NCBI RefSeq assembly: GCF_900104145.1
Contig: NZ_FNLB01000006.1
Coordinates: forward strand, 3,325,001-3,389,000
Source of the DNA: Pseudovibrio sp. Tun.PSC04-5.I4
GTDB lineage: Bacteria; Pseudomonadota; Alphaproteobacteria; Rhizobiales; Stappiaceae
Length of the DNA: 64,000 nt
Direction of reading: 5' to 3'
Shown: one piece after another, positions 52,721 through 61,034 of the stretch
Layout of the letters: every line of letters begins with the position of its first letter
Numbering within the stretch: the first letter of the stretch is position 1
Made by a program: the position numbers and the translations under genes
The notes under the pieces: generated by a model
The model's database searches: none
What the model was told of the DNA's origin: nothing
The model's input: only the letters and a program-made list of their open reading frames with translations

Positions 52721-53941
52721 ATGGAAGAATTTGCAGCGGGTATTTCCCTCTTTACTGTGATTGTTTTTGCCCTCGTGATCATCATTCTTGCTGCACGTAA
52801 GAAGCTGGTCGCTGCGGGTAATGTGAACATCATCATCAACGGTGAGAAGACTATTTCCGTTCCTGCGGGCGGTAAGCTTCTCAACGTATTATCTGATCAG
52901 AAGATCTTTGTGCCCTCTGCCTGTGGTGGTGGTGGGACCTGTGCTCAGTGCCGTGTGAAAATTCACGATGGTGGCGGGTCCATTCTGGCAACTGAAGAAG
53001 GCCACATCACGAAGCGCGAAGCGCGCGATGGTGATCGTCTTTCTTGTCAGGTTGCTGTGAAACAGGACATGAAGATTGAAGTTCCTGAAGAAGTGTTTGG
53101 CGTTAAAAAGTGGGAGTGTACAGTTCGCTCCAACAATAACGTTGCGACCTTCATTAAGGAGCTGGTTCTTGAGCTGCCAACTGGCGAGAATGTTGATTTC
53201 CGCGCGGGTGGTTACATTCAGATTGAATGTCCACCTTACGCGATCGACTTCAAGGACTTCCACATTGATGAAGAATACCGTGGCGATTGGGATCACTTCA
53301 AGTTCTGGGATCTGAAGACCAAGAACGACGAGCAGGTTACCCGTGCGTACTCCATGGCGAACTACCCTGAAGAGCAGGGTATCATCATGCTGAACGTGCG
53401 TATCGCGACACCTCCGCCACGGACTGAAGGGCTTAATCCGGGCATCATGTCCTCCTACATCTTTAACCTGAAGCCGGGTGATAAGGTGACGATCTCCGGT
53501 CCGTTTGGTGAGTTCTTTGCTCGCGATACGGATAAGGAAATGGTGTTTGTAGGTGGTGGTGCTGGTATGGCACCGATGCGCTCGCACATCTTTGACCAGC
53601 TTCGCCGCTTGTCTACAGATCGTAAAGTTACCTTCTGGTACGGCGCGCGTTCAGTCCGCGAAATGTTCTACGTTGAAGATTTCGAAATGCTGGCTCGCGA
53701 AAACCCGAACTTCACATGGCATGTGGCTCTTTCTGATCCGCAAGATGGTGATGACTGGGATGGTTACACCGGGTTCATTCACAACGTGCTCTTCAATGAG
53801 TACCTGAAGGACCATGTAGCTCCAGAAGATTGCGAGTACTACATGTGTGGCCCTCCAATAATGAACCAATCCGTGATCAACATGCTAGTTGATCTCGGCG
53901 TGGAACGTGAAGACATCATGCTGGATGATTTCGGCGGTTAA
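52721..53941 (+). CDS. nqrF: Na+-NQR subunit F (NADH dehydrogenase)
   Basis: A 406-residue subunit. It has one N-terminal membrane helix, a [2Fe-2S] domain with C68, C74, C77 and C109, an FAD-binding domain (VTRAYSMANYPEE) and an NADH domain (VFVGGGAGMAPMRSH, then YYMCGPPIMN). It takes electrons from NADH and starts the chain through FAD and the iron-sulfur centre to NqrC and NqrB. A terminator follows at 53968. Confidence 0.95.
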   Translation: MEEFAAGISLFTVIVFALVIIILAARKKLVAAGNVNIIINGEKTISVPAGGKLLNVLSDQKIFVPSACGGGGTCAQCRVKIHDGGGSILATEEGHITKREARDGDRLSCQVAVKQDMKIEVPEEVFGVKKWECTVRSNNNVATFIKELVLELPTGENVDFRAGGYIQIECPPYAIDFKDFHIDEEYRGDWDHFKFWDLKTKNDEQVTRAYSMANYPEEQGIIMLNVRIATPPPRTEGLNPGIMSSYIFNLKPGDKVTISGPFGEFFARDTDKEMVFVGGGAGMAPMRSHIFDQLRRLSTDRKVTFWYGARSVREMFYVEDFEMLARENPNFTWHVALSDPQDGDDWDGYTGFIHNVLFNEYLKDHVAPEDCEYYMCGPPIMNQSVINMLVDLGVEREDIMLDDFGG

Positions 53942-53967
53942 GCGTTGAGATCAAAGTGAGAATTGAG

Positions 53968-54001
53968 AAGCCGGTTCCTGTGATGGGGATCGGCTTTTTT
54001 G
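53968..54001 (+). terminator. Rho-independent terminator after nqrF
   Basis: AAGCCGGTTCC and GGGGATCGGCTT pair with a mismatch around a 6-base loop and run into a T6 tract. Confidence 0.85.
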
Positions 54002-54011
54002 TATATTAAAT

Positions 54012-54596
54012 ATGCAATTCACAGTTGTGTATCATTACTCATTTGACATATACGTGCATTCTGCAAATAAAATTATTCAAGTTCTTTTTGGTGTTGATGT
54101 GATCAAGAAAATTATCGCTATAATAGGTCTGATATTTCTCTTTACGGTATTACATATGGTGTTTTCAGCACTTGCAGTAGGTGCAATAGTTTACGCTTAT
54201 TTCAAGCAGATTGAGTTGCATCTGGATGAGACATATTATTTGGTTGGAGTACTTATTCTTGTCTTTCGCATGGCATTACCCGGCTTTGTAATTGGGCTTC
54301 TGGTTTCTGGCCGTAACATTCGAGAGCTGAGTTGGAAGTATGTTATGGTGGTGTCAGTTTGCTGTAGCTTGTCACTTCTTTTATTGGACATCGGTCTTTT
54401 ATGGGGACAGCTTGGATTGCTGGGAGAAATATTAGGTCAGGATGTCTCGAAGTTTATGCGTCTTGATTTTGTACGACTTATGTTGCTCGGCGTAATCTAC
54501 TGGGTTGTGATTGGTTTTGGGGTTGGACTTGCTGTTCATTTTCGTAAAATTCTTTTTAAGAAACGAGTAAAGCAAATTGCTTGTTTAACTCTTTGA
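54012..54596 (+). CDS. Hypothetical four- or five-helix membrane protein
   Basis: A 194-residue, A/T-rich frame with helices such as KKIIAIIGLIFLFTVLHMVF, YLVGVLILVFRMALPGFVIG, YVMVVSVCCSLSLLLLDIGL and LMLLGVIYWVVIGFGVGLAV and a basic C-terminal end. There is no clear ribosome site at the ATG at 54012, so a later start is possible. Its base composition is lower in GC than its neighbours. No family was recognised. Confidence 0.55.
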   Translation: MQFTVVYHYSFDIYVHSANKIIQVLFGVDVIKKIIAIIGLIFLFTVLHMVFSALAVGAIVYAYFKQIELHLDETYYLVGVLILVFRMALPGFVIGLLVSGRNIRELSWKYVMVVSVCCSLSLLLLDIGLLWGQLGLLGEILGQDVSKFMRLDFVRLMLLGVIYWVVIGFGVGLAVHFRKILFKKRVKQIACLTL

Positions 54597-54693
54597 TTGT
54601 TGGACTAATGATTTTGTCTCGAAGTTTGATGTCCCTTTATTTAAACAGAATACGCGGTTAGCCCGCAAAATTTTGTCTCTCAAAAATATTTAT

Positions 54694-54714
54694 TTGACCT
54701 TATTGTTAGGTCAA
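54694..54714. promoter_or_regulatory. Palindromic operator candidate before the first isochorismatase copy
   Basis: TTGACCT and AGGTCAA are perfect 7-base arms with a 7-base centre, 160 bases before the ATG at 54874. Its half TTGTTAGGTC recurs at 57072, before the third copy. A regulator-binding site is likely. Confidence 0.45.
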
Positions 54715-54873
54715 CGATCCGGGCGCATGATGGAGAGTGTTGACGTCGGTTTTTCATCACAAGACACCCAGCACAGCCTAGAGTTTTCTAAAATCCAACT
54801 GTTTGAATGCGGTTGAAATAAATATTTTTGGTTCACACTTGCAAGCTGGTAATTTTGTCATGTGAGGTTTGGT

Positions 54874-55431
54874 ATGACGCATAACACTGCTCTGCTTATC
54901 ATTGCTTGCCAGAATGACCATTTTCCGGGTGGGAAATTTGAGCTGCCCAAGCAGATGGAAGCAGCCGGAAATATTGTCCAGTTGCTTAAAGATGCAAGGC
55001 AACACCACGAGTTCGTCATTCACATCAAGCACGTCTATAAAGACCCAAATTCTCCCTATATGGCGGAGGGGTCCTTCGGTGCGGAGATCAACAAAATGGT
55101 CACGCCCAAAGCTGAAGAAGCTATTGTCACTAAATACAATTTCAATAGCTTTGAAGGGACGAACCTAAAGTTTCTTCTGGACGATCATAAAATTGATGAT
55201 CTGGTGATCTGCGGGTCGATGACCCAGTACTGCATTGTCGAGACAGCACGAACCACCTTGGAACTAGGGTATCCAGTGACGGTCGTCTATGATGCTTGTG
55301 CTGCGAGTTGCATGGAGTTCCGCGGGAGAGAAGTCTCGGTTGATGATGTTCAGGCCTCCATTATGGCATCCCTGATTTTTGCCAATGCCAGCGTGCTTTC
55401 TACCGATGAGTTTTTGATCCTTCCGCATTAA
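54874..55431 (+). CDS. Isochorismatase-family paralogue 1 (catalytic Asp missing)
   Basis: A 185-residue cysteine-hydrolase-fold protein, first of six tandem copies. The catalytic Asp position is A11 (LLIIACQND instead of the usual IDCQND), while K87 (IVTKYN) and C120 (SMTQYC) remain. The ATG at 54874, with GAGG ahead, aligns with the other copies; a GTG at 54862 is possible. Without the Asp, hydrolysis in the usual way is doubtful, so it may bind rather than cut its ligand or act as a subunit of another copy. It is convergent with the GlxA-type gene, with overlapping stop codons. Confidence 0.85.
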   Translation: MTHNTALLIIACQNDHFPGGKFELPKQMEAAGNIVQLLKDARQHHEFVIHIKHVYKDPNSPYMAEGSFGAEINKMVTPKAEEAIVTKYNFNSFEGTNLKFLLDDHKIDDLVICGSMTQYCIVETARTTLELGYPVTVVYDACAASCMEFRGREVSVDDVQASIMASLIFANASVLSTDEFLILPH

Positions 55432-56363
55432 GAGGTTTTGTTGAGCTGGCCGAACCGCCGGCGATAGTCTCCAGGGCTGAGTCCCATTGTTTTTTGAAAG
55501 ACCTTTCTAAATGCGGTTGGGTCTTCGTACCCGACATCCCATGCGATCTCATTAAATGAACGTTTTGTTTGTTCCAACTGCTGGCGTGCACTCGTCACTC
55601 TCAAAAGCTGAAGATACGTGTTGGGGGTATGGCCAGTCGCTGCCTCAAAGCGACGTAGAAATGTTCTGCCGGTGAGACCGGATTTCTCTACCATGTCAGG
55701 AACTGCGAGCTTGTATTTGAATTCGGACTGGAGCCAATGCTGTGTTTTTAAGACGGCCTCATCGCCATGGGTCAGTTTGGGATAAAAGGTGCGATAGTGC
55801 TTCTGTTCGCGGCCTGAAGGGTCAATCAAAAAACGACGTGACACTTCCAGCATTGTTGCATGGCCAGCAAATCGATCTATCAGCCGAAGACCAAGGTCTG
55901 TCCAAGCCATTACGCCGCCTGCTGTGATCACATCGCCTTCATCTACAATCAGCTTGTCCGTATTCAGCAGCACTTGCGGGTAGCGCTTTGCAAATTCCTC
56001 GGTAATCGCCCAATGCGTTGTTGCTGGTCGATTGTTCAAAATCCCAGTTTCCGCAAGCACAACTGCACCAACACAGATGGAGCACAATATAGCGCCGGAT
56101 GCGTGTTGTGCTTTTAGCCATTCGAGTAACTGAGGAGAGGCGTCTGGGTGATCACTGTCCAGACTGGGTGGCAATATGATTGCTGCAAAATTGGCTTGCT
56201 CGTCAGTGCTCAACTGCTCTTTGTTTAAAATGATTGCATTGATCTTCCTCGCGCTGCTTTGGTTTGCGGCATTGAACATATCCATTAAGCCATAGACAGC
56301 TGAGAGCTGTGCGCCTGGATAGGAGAGGATGCAGAGAGAGCTGAGTTCGGTAGAATTCGTCAT
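55428..56363 (-). CDS. GlxA-type AraC regulator (DJ-1/PfpI domain plus AraC helix-turn-helix)
   Basis: A 311-residue protein: an N-terminal glutamine-amidotransferase-like DJ-1/PfpI domain with the nucleophile-elbow Cys C97 (SICVGAVVLAETGILNNRPA) and a C-terminal AraC double helix-turn-helix (LTGRTFLRRFEAATGHTPNT; DVGYEDPTAFRKVFQKTMGL). The ATG at 56363 is preferred; TATAAT ends only six bases before it, so the message may be leaderless, or the frame could start at 56432. It sits inside the isochorismatase array, back-to-back with copy 2 and head-on with copy 1, so it is the likely regulator of the array. Confidence 0.87.
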   Translation of the reverse strand: MTNSTELSSLCILSYPGAQLSAVYGLMDMFNAANQSSARKINAIILNKEQLSTDEQANFAAIILPPSLDSDHPDASPQLLEWLKAQHASGAILCSICVGAVVLAETGILNNRPATTHWAITEEFAKRYPQVLLNTDKLIVDEGDVITAGGVMAWTDLGLRLIDRFAGHATMLEVSRRFLIDPSGREQKHYRTFYPKLTHGDEAVLKTQHWLQSEFKYKLAVPDMVEKSGLTGRTFLRRFEAATGHTPNTYLQLLRVTSARQQLEQTKRSFNEIAWDVGYEDPTAFRKVFQKTMGLSPGDYRRRFGQLNKTS

Positions 56364-56464
56364 CTGGCAATTATAGCATGTTTTATGTCGTATATGCCAA
56401 TCGTGGGAGTGTCTGTTGTTCACTATCTTCATGGCAACACCAACAAGGAATTGAAGGAAAAACC

Positions 56465-57013
56465 ATGTCTAAGACAGCTCTCGTTATTGTTGACGTTCAG
56501 AATGACTACTTCCCGGGTGGAAAATGGGAACTTTCAGGTCAGGTCGAAGCTGCGCAAAAAGTTCAGCGTCTGCTTGCGGACGCGCGGGCTAAGGGTTTGC
56601 CGATTGTGCACATTCAGCATGTCGTTGACAGTGAGAGTGCACCTTTCTTTCAAGCAGGCTCAGATGGTGTGAAGATCCATGAGAGTGTATTGCCGCAGAA
56701 TAGTGAGCCAGTGATCACGAAGCATTTTGCCAATAGCTTCCTTGAAACCAACCTGAAGGACGTACTGGACAAGCAAGGGATTAAACATCTCCTTGTTTGT
56801 GGTTCTATGACCCACAACTGTATTGATGCAACGGTTCGTGCGGCTGTTGATCAAGGATACACGGCTACCATTATCAATGATGCCTGCGCAACTCTTGATA
56901 TGCAACATGAAGGTGAAACCATTCCGGCAAAGTATGTTCATGGTGCATTTATGGCGTCGTTTGCATTTGCTTATGGAAAAGTAGTCAACACCGAAGAGCA
57001 CTTAGCAGCTTAA
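56465..57013 (+). CDS. Isochorismatase-family paralogue 2
   Basis: A 182-residue copy with the complete triad D10 (IVDVQND), K86 (ITKHFAN) and C119 (SMTHNC). The ATG at 56465 has AAGGAA ahead; an open frame to 56378 would run into the divergent regulator promoter. The FPGG-containing loop and YDAC-type segment (NDACATLDMQHEG) match the family. Members hydrolyse N-carbamoyl, nicotinamide or vinyl-ether substrates; which applies here is unknown. A terminator follows. Confidence 0.88.
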   Translation: MSKTALVIVDVQNDYFPGGKWELSGQVEAAQKVQRLLADARAKGLPIVHIQHVVDSESAPFFQAGSDGVKIHESVLPQNSEPVITKHFANSFLETNLKDVLDKQGIKHLLVCGSMTHNCIDATVRAAVDQGYTATIINDACATLDMQHEGETIPAKYVHGAFMASFAFAYGKVVNTEEHLAA

Positions 57014-57038
57014 ATTCGTTATATTTTATCGTTTTATG

Positions 57039-57065
57039 AAAGCCGGTTCTAACGAACTGGCTTTT
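57039..57065 (+). terminator. Rho-independent terminator after paralogue 2
   Basis: AAAGCCGGTTC pairs with GAACTGGCTTT (one mismatch) around a 3- to 4-base loop, followed by TTGTCGTTTTG. Confidence 0.65.
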
Positions 57066-57176
57066 GTCGTTTTGTTAGGTCGGGATTTTATAAAATCCAT
57101 AGTGTTATATCCGGTATGCTTAAAGGTGTTGGGACTATTGTTGATTTGAATAGAACCAACAGTTCGAGGTGTGCCG

Positions 57177-57734
57177 ATGTCCAAAAAGGCCCTGATTGTT
57201 ATCGATTGCCAGAATGACTATTTTCCAGGTGGTGCGTGTCCCCTTGAGGGACAGGTTGATGCAGGGAAAAACATTGCTCGTCTATTGGAAGGAATTCGTT
57301 CCAATGAAGAAAATGTGATTCACTTGCAGCACATGTATAAAGATAAGACAGAGCCTTATCTTATTGAGGGAACACCTGGGACTGAAATTAACGAATGCGC
57401 CAAACCAGTTAATGGGGAAGCCGTTGTCGTTAAGAACTATATGAATGGTTATAAGGACACCAACCTGGAGCAAATTCTGGTTGATGCTGGCGTTGAAGAG
57501 ATCGTCATGTGTGGTTCGATGAGCCAGAATTGCGTAAATGCTACTGCCCGCCAAACATTGGATCTTGGGTATCCGTTGACAATTATATATGACGCTTGCG
57601 CGACCGAAGATCTTGAGTTTAACGGCACAATCGTTCCTTCAGACCATGTTCATACAGCCATGATGGCCTCGTTGAGGTTCGCGCATAGTCATGTGATTTC
57701 GACAGATGAATTTCTTGAGACAATAAAGAACTAG
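57177..57734 (+). CDS. Isochorismatase-family paralogue 3
   Basis: A 185-residue copy with D10 (VIDCQND), K86 (VVVKNYMN) and C119 (SMSQNC), so the triad is complete. The ATG at 57177 has GAGG seven bases ahead; a GTG at 57171 is possible. It ends 38 bases before copy 4, probably on the same transcript. Segments ALIVIDCQNDYFPGG and GYPLTIIYDACATEDLEF are shared with the other copies. Confidence 0.88.
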   Translation: MSKKALIVIDCQNDYFPGGACPLEGQVDAGKNIARLLEGIRSNEENVIHLQHMYKDKTEPYLIEGTPGTEINECAKPVNGEAVVVKNYMNGYKDTNLEQILVDAGVEEIVMCGSMSQNCVNATARQTLDLGYPLTIIYDACATEDLEFNGTIVPSDHVHTAMMASLRFAHSHVISTDEFLETIKN

Positions 57735-57772
57735 CAAACCAGGTACCGAATAAACTGTGCCGCAGGATGGAT

Positions 57773-58321
57773 ATGTCCAAAACTGCCCTGATTATCATTG
57801 ATTGCCAGAACGACTTCTTCCCGGGAGGAAAGTACGAGTTGGAAGGTCAAATGGAGTCCGCTGCCAATATCAGGCGGTTGCTGAAGGATGCTCGTGACAA
57901 AGACGAAAGCATTATTCACGTTCAGCATATCTTTAAAGACAAAAATGCTCCCTTTCTGGTTGAGGGAACAATTGGCGCAGAACTGCATGAGATAGCGAAA
58001 CCACTCCAAAATGAGCCTGTGGTGGTGAAATACTTTGCCAACAGCTACCTCAACACCAATCTGCAGCAGATCCTCAAAGATGCGAGAGTCGAAGAACTGG
58101 TGATTTGCGGTGGCATGTCTCACATGTGCATTGATGCAGCAGCCAGAGCCACGGTTGATTTAGGATATCCCATCACGGTTATCTATGATGCGTGCTCTAC
58201 ATGTGATCTTGAATTTGAAGGTGAAATTGTTCCCGCTAAATACGTGCAGGGTGCGATTATGGCCTCCCTTTCCTTTGCTTATGGGAAAGTGGTCTCGACA
58301 GAGGAATACCTAACTGTTTGA
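57773..58321 (+). CDS. Isochorismatase-family paralogue 4
   Basis: A 182-residue copy with D10 (IIDCQND), K86 (VVVKYFAN) and C119 (GMSHMC). The ATG at 57773 has CAGG six bases ahead; the ATG at 57767 is too close to it. Its C-terminal stretch PAKYVQGAIMASLSFAYGKV is close to copy 2 (PAKYVHGAFMASFAFAYGKV), so these two are nearer to each other than to the rest. Confidence 0.88.
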   Translation: MSKTALIIIDCQNDFFPGGKYELEGQMESAANIRRLLKDARDKDESIIHVQHIFKDKNAPFLVEGTIGAELHEIAKPLQNEPVVVKYFANSYLNTNLQQILKDARVEELVICGGMSHMCIDAAARATVDLGYPITVIYDACSTCDLEFEGEIVPAKYVQGAIMASLSFAYGKVVSTEEYLTV

Positions 58322-58461
58322 TCCAAAACAGAGGTGTGGAAGTGAAGCCTCCTGTTATTTGTAGGTTTTTTAAAAATACTCCTTTTCTCGCTCAGTTCCG
58401 TCAATGGATATCGATTAGACTGTTGAGCGTTGGCGTGTGACGGGAAGGTATTGAGCCAAAT

Positions 58462-59016
58462 ATGACAAATAAAGCGCTGCTCATTATTGATTGCCAGAAT
58501 GATTTCTTTCCCGGCGGAAAATGCGAGTTGGAAGGACAGCTGGAGGCTGCTGAAAACATTCAGATGTTGCTGGCCAATGCACGCACCCAAAACCAGACTA
58601 TTGTTCATATTCAACATCGGTTTAAAGAGAAAGATGCGCCTTTTACGGTTGAGGGAACCATAGGTGCAGAGATTCACGATTTGGCGCGACCTCTTCCAAC
58701 CGAGCCAGTGGTTACGAAATACACTTCCAACATTTTTCTCAATAACAACCTCAAGCAGATACTGGATGATGAGAATATCGGGGAGCTCATTATTGGCGGG
58801 TCGATGAGTAAAGATTGCATTGCTGCGGCAGCTCATGCGACGACAGAATTGGGGTATCCGATTACGATTGTCTATGATGCTTGCGCGACACGTGAGCCGG
58901 GTTCATGTGATCAATCATCCCAACAGGAATTTGTTCAGGCTGCTATTATGGCATCGCTGTCTTTCATCTGCAGCAATATCGTCTCAACCAATGAATACCT
59001 ACAGAAAGTGGATTGA
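58462..59016 (+). CDS. Isochorismatase-family paralogue 5
   Basis: A 184-residue copy with D10 (IIDCQND), K86 (VVTKYTSN) and C119 (SMSKDC). It shares SNIFLNNNLKQIL and AAAHATTELGYPITIVYDAC with copy 6 and differs from the other copies there, so 5 and 6 are probably the most recent duplicates. AAGG lies some 15 bases ahead of the ATG. Confidence 0.88.
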   Translation: MTNKALLIIDCQNDFFPGGKCELEGQLEAAENIQMLLANARTQNQTIVHIQHRFKEKDAPFTVEGTIGAEIHDLARPLPTEPVVTKYTSNIFLNNNLKQILDDENIGELIIGGSMSKDCIAAAAHATTELGYPITIVYDACATREPGSCDQSSQQEFVQAAIMASLSFICSNIVSTNEYLQKVD

Positions 59017-59134
59017 ATTTGAGGGTGTGATGAAGTCTGTTTTTTATCTTAAATGTAAATAGCAAATTCTTCTGTCCGTTAAGGAGGGCTTGGTAGAACT
59101 ATCCGATAACTCCATAAGGCTGAGAGACCGAGAG

Positions 59135-59692
59135 ATGACCAAGAAAAAAGCTTTGCTTGTTGTGTATTGTCGAAACGACTACGTCCCCAACGCAAAGCGT
59201 GAATATGATAAACTCATCGCATCAGCGACCAATGCGTGTCGTCTTATGGAAGATGCTAGGGCCCGTCATGATACCATTGTTCACATCGAACATGTGTTTA
59301 AAAAAGAGGGGCAGCCGTTTTGCATTGAAGGAACAATTGGCACCGAAATTAATGAGATTGCTTGTCCACAAAAGGGGGAGCCGATTGTCATAAGGTACGA
59401 CTCCAACATCTTTCTAAATAACAACCTCAAGGAAATCCTTGATGAGAATGGCGTGAAGGAAATTGTTATTTGTGGCTCCATGACCAAGAGTTGTGTTATG
59501 GCTGCAGCGCACGCGACTGTCGAGCTCGGATATCCGATCACCGTTATTTATGATGCCTGTTGTGCGGTTGAGTATTCAGCCCATGACAGCGAGTGTAAGG
59601 TTGATGTGGTAGAGAGAGCTGTGTTCGCGTCTCTGACTTTTGTGCATGGGTACGTCGAGTCGACAGATGAATATCTGGCTACTAACGTTTGA
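59135..59692 (+). CDS. Isochorismatase-family paralogue 6 (Asp and Lys missing)
   Basis: A 185-residue copy in which two triad residues are replaced: Y11 for Asp (LVVYCRND) and R87 for Lys (IVIRYDSN). C120 (SMTKSC) remains, and the FPGG loop reads VPNA. The frame is intact and full length, so this is a divergent rather than a broken gene. The ATG at 59135 aligns with the other copies, but the strong AAGGAGGG (59081-59088) is 46 bases upstream and just before a TTG at 59090 that would add 15 residues. It overlaps the convergent MFS gene by 11 bases. Confidence 0.82.
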   Translation: MTKKKALLVVYCRNDYVPNAKREYDKLIASATNACRLMEDARARHDTIVHIEHVFKKEGQPFCIEGTIGTEINEIACPQKGEPIVIRYDSNIFLNNNLKEILDENGVKEIVICGSMTKSCVMAAAHATVELGYPITVIYDACCAVEYSAHDSECKVDVVERAVFASLTFVHGYVESTDEYLATNV

Positions 59693-60926
59693 TCTTCAGT
59701 TTTTTCAGCCCAAGCCAGAATGGTCCCACCGCTAGAAGCATAAGAGTTGCTGCCAGCAGGAAGGGTGCGCCGGGGTAGTAGATCTCAGCGCCATCGGCGG
59801 TGAAGTTGGTAAACAATTGCGTCATCACCAAAGTAGATAGAACAAGCGTCAAGCCTATCACGCTTGTCAGAGCGCCTTGTAGTCGGCCTTGTTTATCCTG
59901 TGCGACGTGATTGCTCATAAGGGCGATCATAGCGGGTGGGATCATTGCACCAAGGGCAGCCAATGGAAGCAGCAAGATAACTGTGAGGGTGTTGGGTGCG
60001 AATGCAAAACCCAAGAGGGCTATTACGGCAAAAAAGAAGCCATAGAGCACGGTTTGGGCTTCGCCTTTGCGGGGAATGATCCAACGGATCAGGCCGCCTT
60101 TTACACTTGAAAAGCCGATGCCAACGACAGCGAGAGACAGGCCAACTTGTGCCGTTGTCCAGTTGAATGCCTCAATGGTGTAGTAGGGCCAGATGGCTGG
60201 ATAGACGAAATTTGCCAGCTCAAACAAAAACAGGGCAACGAAGAACCACAACAACACAGGAGTTTGGGCAATGTCCAGAGCAGCGCCTACTGGGTTTGCT
60301 CTGCGCCAGCGGATGGGTTTTCGCGCGTGTTTTGGCAGTGTTTCCGGCATGTAAAACAAGCCGTAGGCAAAGGTGACTGCGATGAGTACCGCTGCGATGT
60401 AGAAAGGCACACGAACGCCGAAGATTGCGAGTGTTCCGCCAAGCACAGGGCCAATGACAAATCCAAAGCCAATAGCTGCGCCAACCATGCCGAAGCGTGT
60501 GGCGCGTTTTCCGTTGGTAGAAATGTCTGATATTGCAGCGTAGGCGGTTGCATAGGTTGCGCTGGCTATGCCCGCGAGCAAACGTCCGACAAATAGAATC
60601 CAGAGCTCTCCCGCAAAGGTCATCAACAGGTAGTCCAGTGTGAGGACTGCAAGTGAGATCAGTAGGATAGGGCGTCTCCCGAAACGGTCCGAGATTGCGC
60701 CTACCGCTGGGCCGAACAGAAATTGCATTGCTGCATAGCTGGCTGCAATGTATCCGCCCCAAAGAGCTGCATTGGAAATGGTTGTTTGGCTGAGTTGTGC
60801 GACGAGATCAGGCGTTACCGGAATAATCAGACCTGCGCCAATTGCATTCAGCAAAACAGTCCCTGCTATGAAGACAAGGGTATGTATATCCTGTTTTGAC
60901 CTGAGGTGCTGCAGTGCAGACGGCAT
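59682..60926 (-). CDS. MFS drug-efflux-type transporter (TetA-like)
   Basis: A 414-residue twelve-helix major facilitator. Motif A is AISDRFGRRPILL in the 2-3 loop, the first helix has the DHA1 TetA-type GAGLIIPVTPDLV, and GFVIGPVLGG is the antiporter motif C on helix 5. It probably exports a small hydrophobic or drug-like compound in exchange for protons. No tetR-type regulator adjoins it. The ATG at 60926 follows GAGAAAAGA. Confidence 0.87.
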   Translation of the reverse strand: MPSALQHLRSKQDIHTLVFIAGTVLLNAIGAGLIIPVTPDLVAQLSQTTISNAALWGGYIAASYAAMQFLFGPAVGAISDRFGRRPILLISLAVLTLDYLLMTFAGELWILFVGRLLAGIASATYATAYAAISDISTNGKRATRFGMVGAAIGFGFVIGPVLGGTLAIFGVRVPFYIAAVLIAVTFAYGLFYMPETLPKHARKPIRWRRANPVGAALDIAQTPVLLWFFVALFLFELANFVYPAIWPYYTIEAFNWTTAQVGLSLAVVGIGFSSVKGGLIRWIIPRKGEAQTVLYGFFFAVIALLGFAFAPNTLTVILLLPLAALGAMIPPAMIALMSNHVAQDKQGRLQGALTSVIGLTLVLSTLVMTQLFTNFTADGAEIYYPGAPFLLAATLMLLAVGPFWLGLKKLKIKR

Positions 60927-61034
60927 TCTTTTCTCGTTTTTTCGTTAAATGCTATGTAACAAAGCAATCCAGCAAGTAAAGAAAAAACTCCGCATTTGTG
61001 CATATGCCGCAGGCCAAAAAGACAGGGTGACGTT

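Noticed and set aside
54874..59692. A DNA repeat array or CRISPR-like structure, suggested by the regular spacing
   Set aside because: The units are diverged protein-coding paralogues; no short identical DNA repeats with spacers are present.
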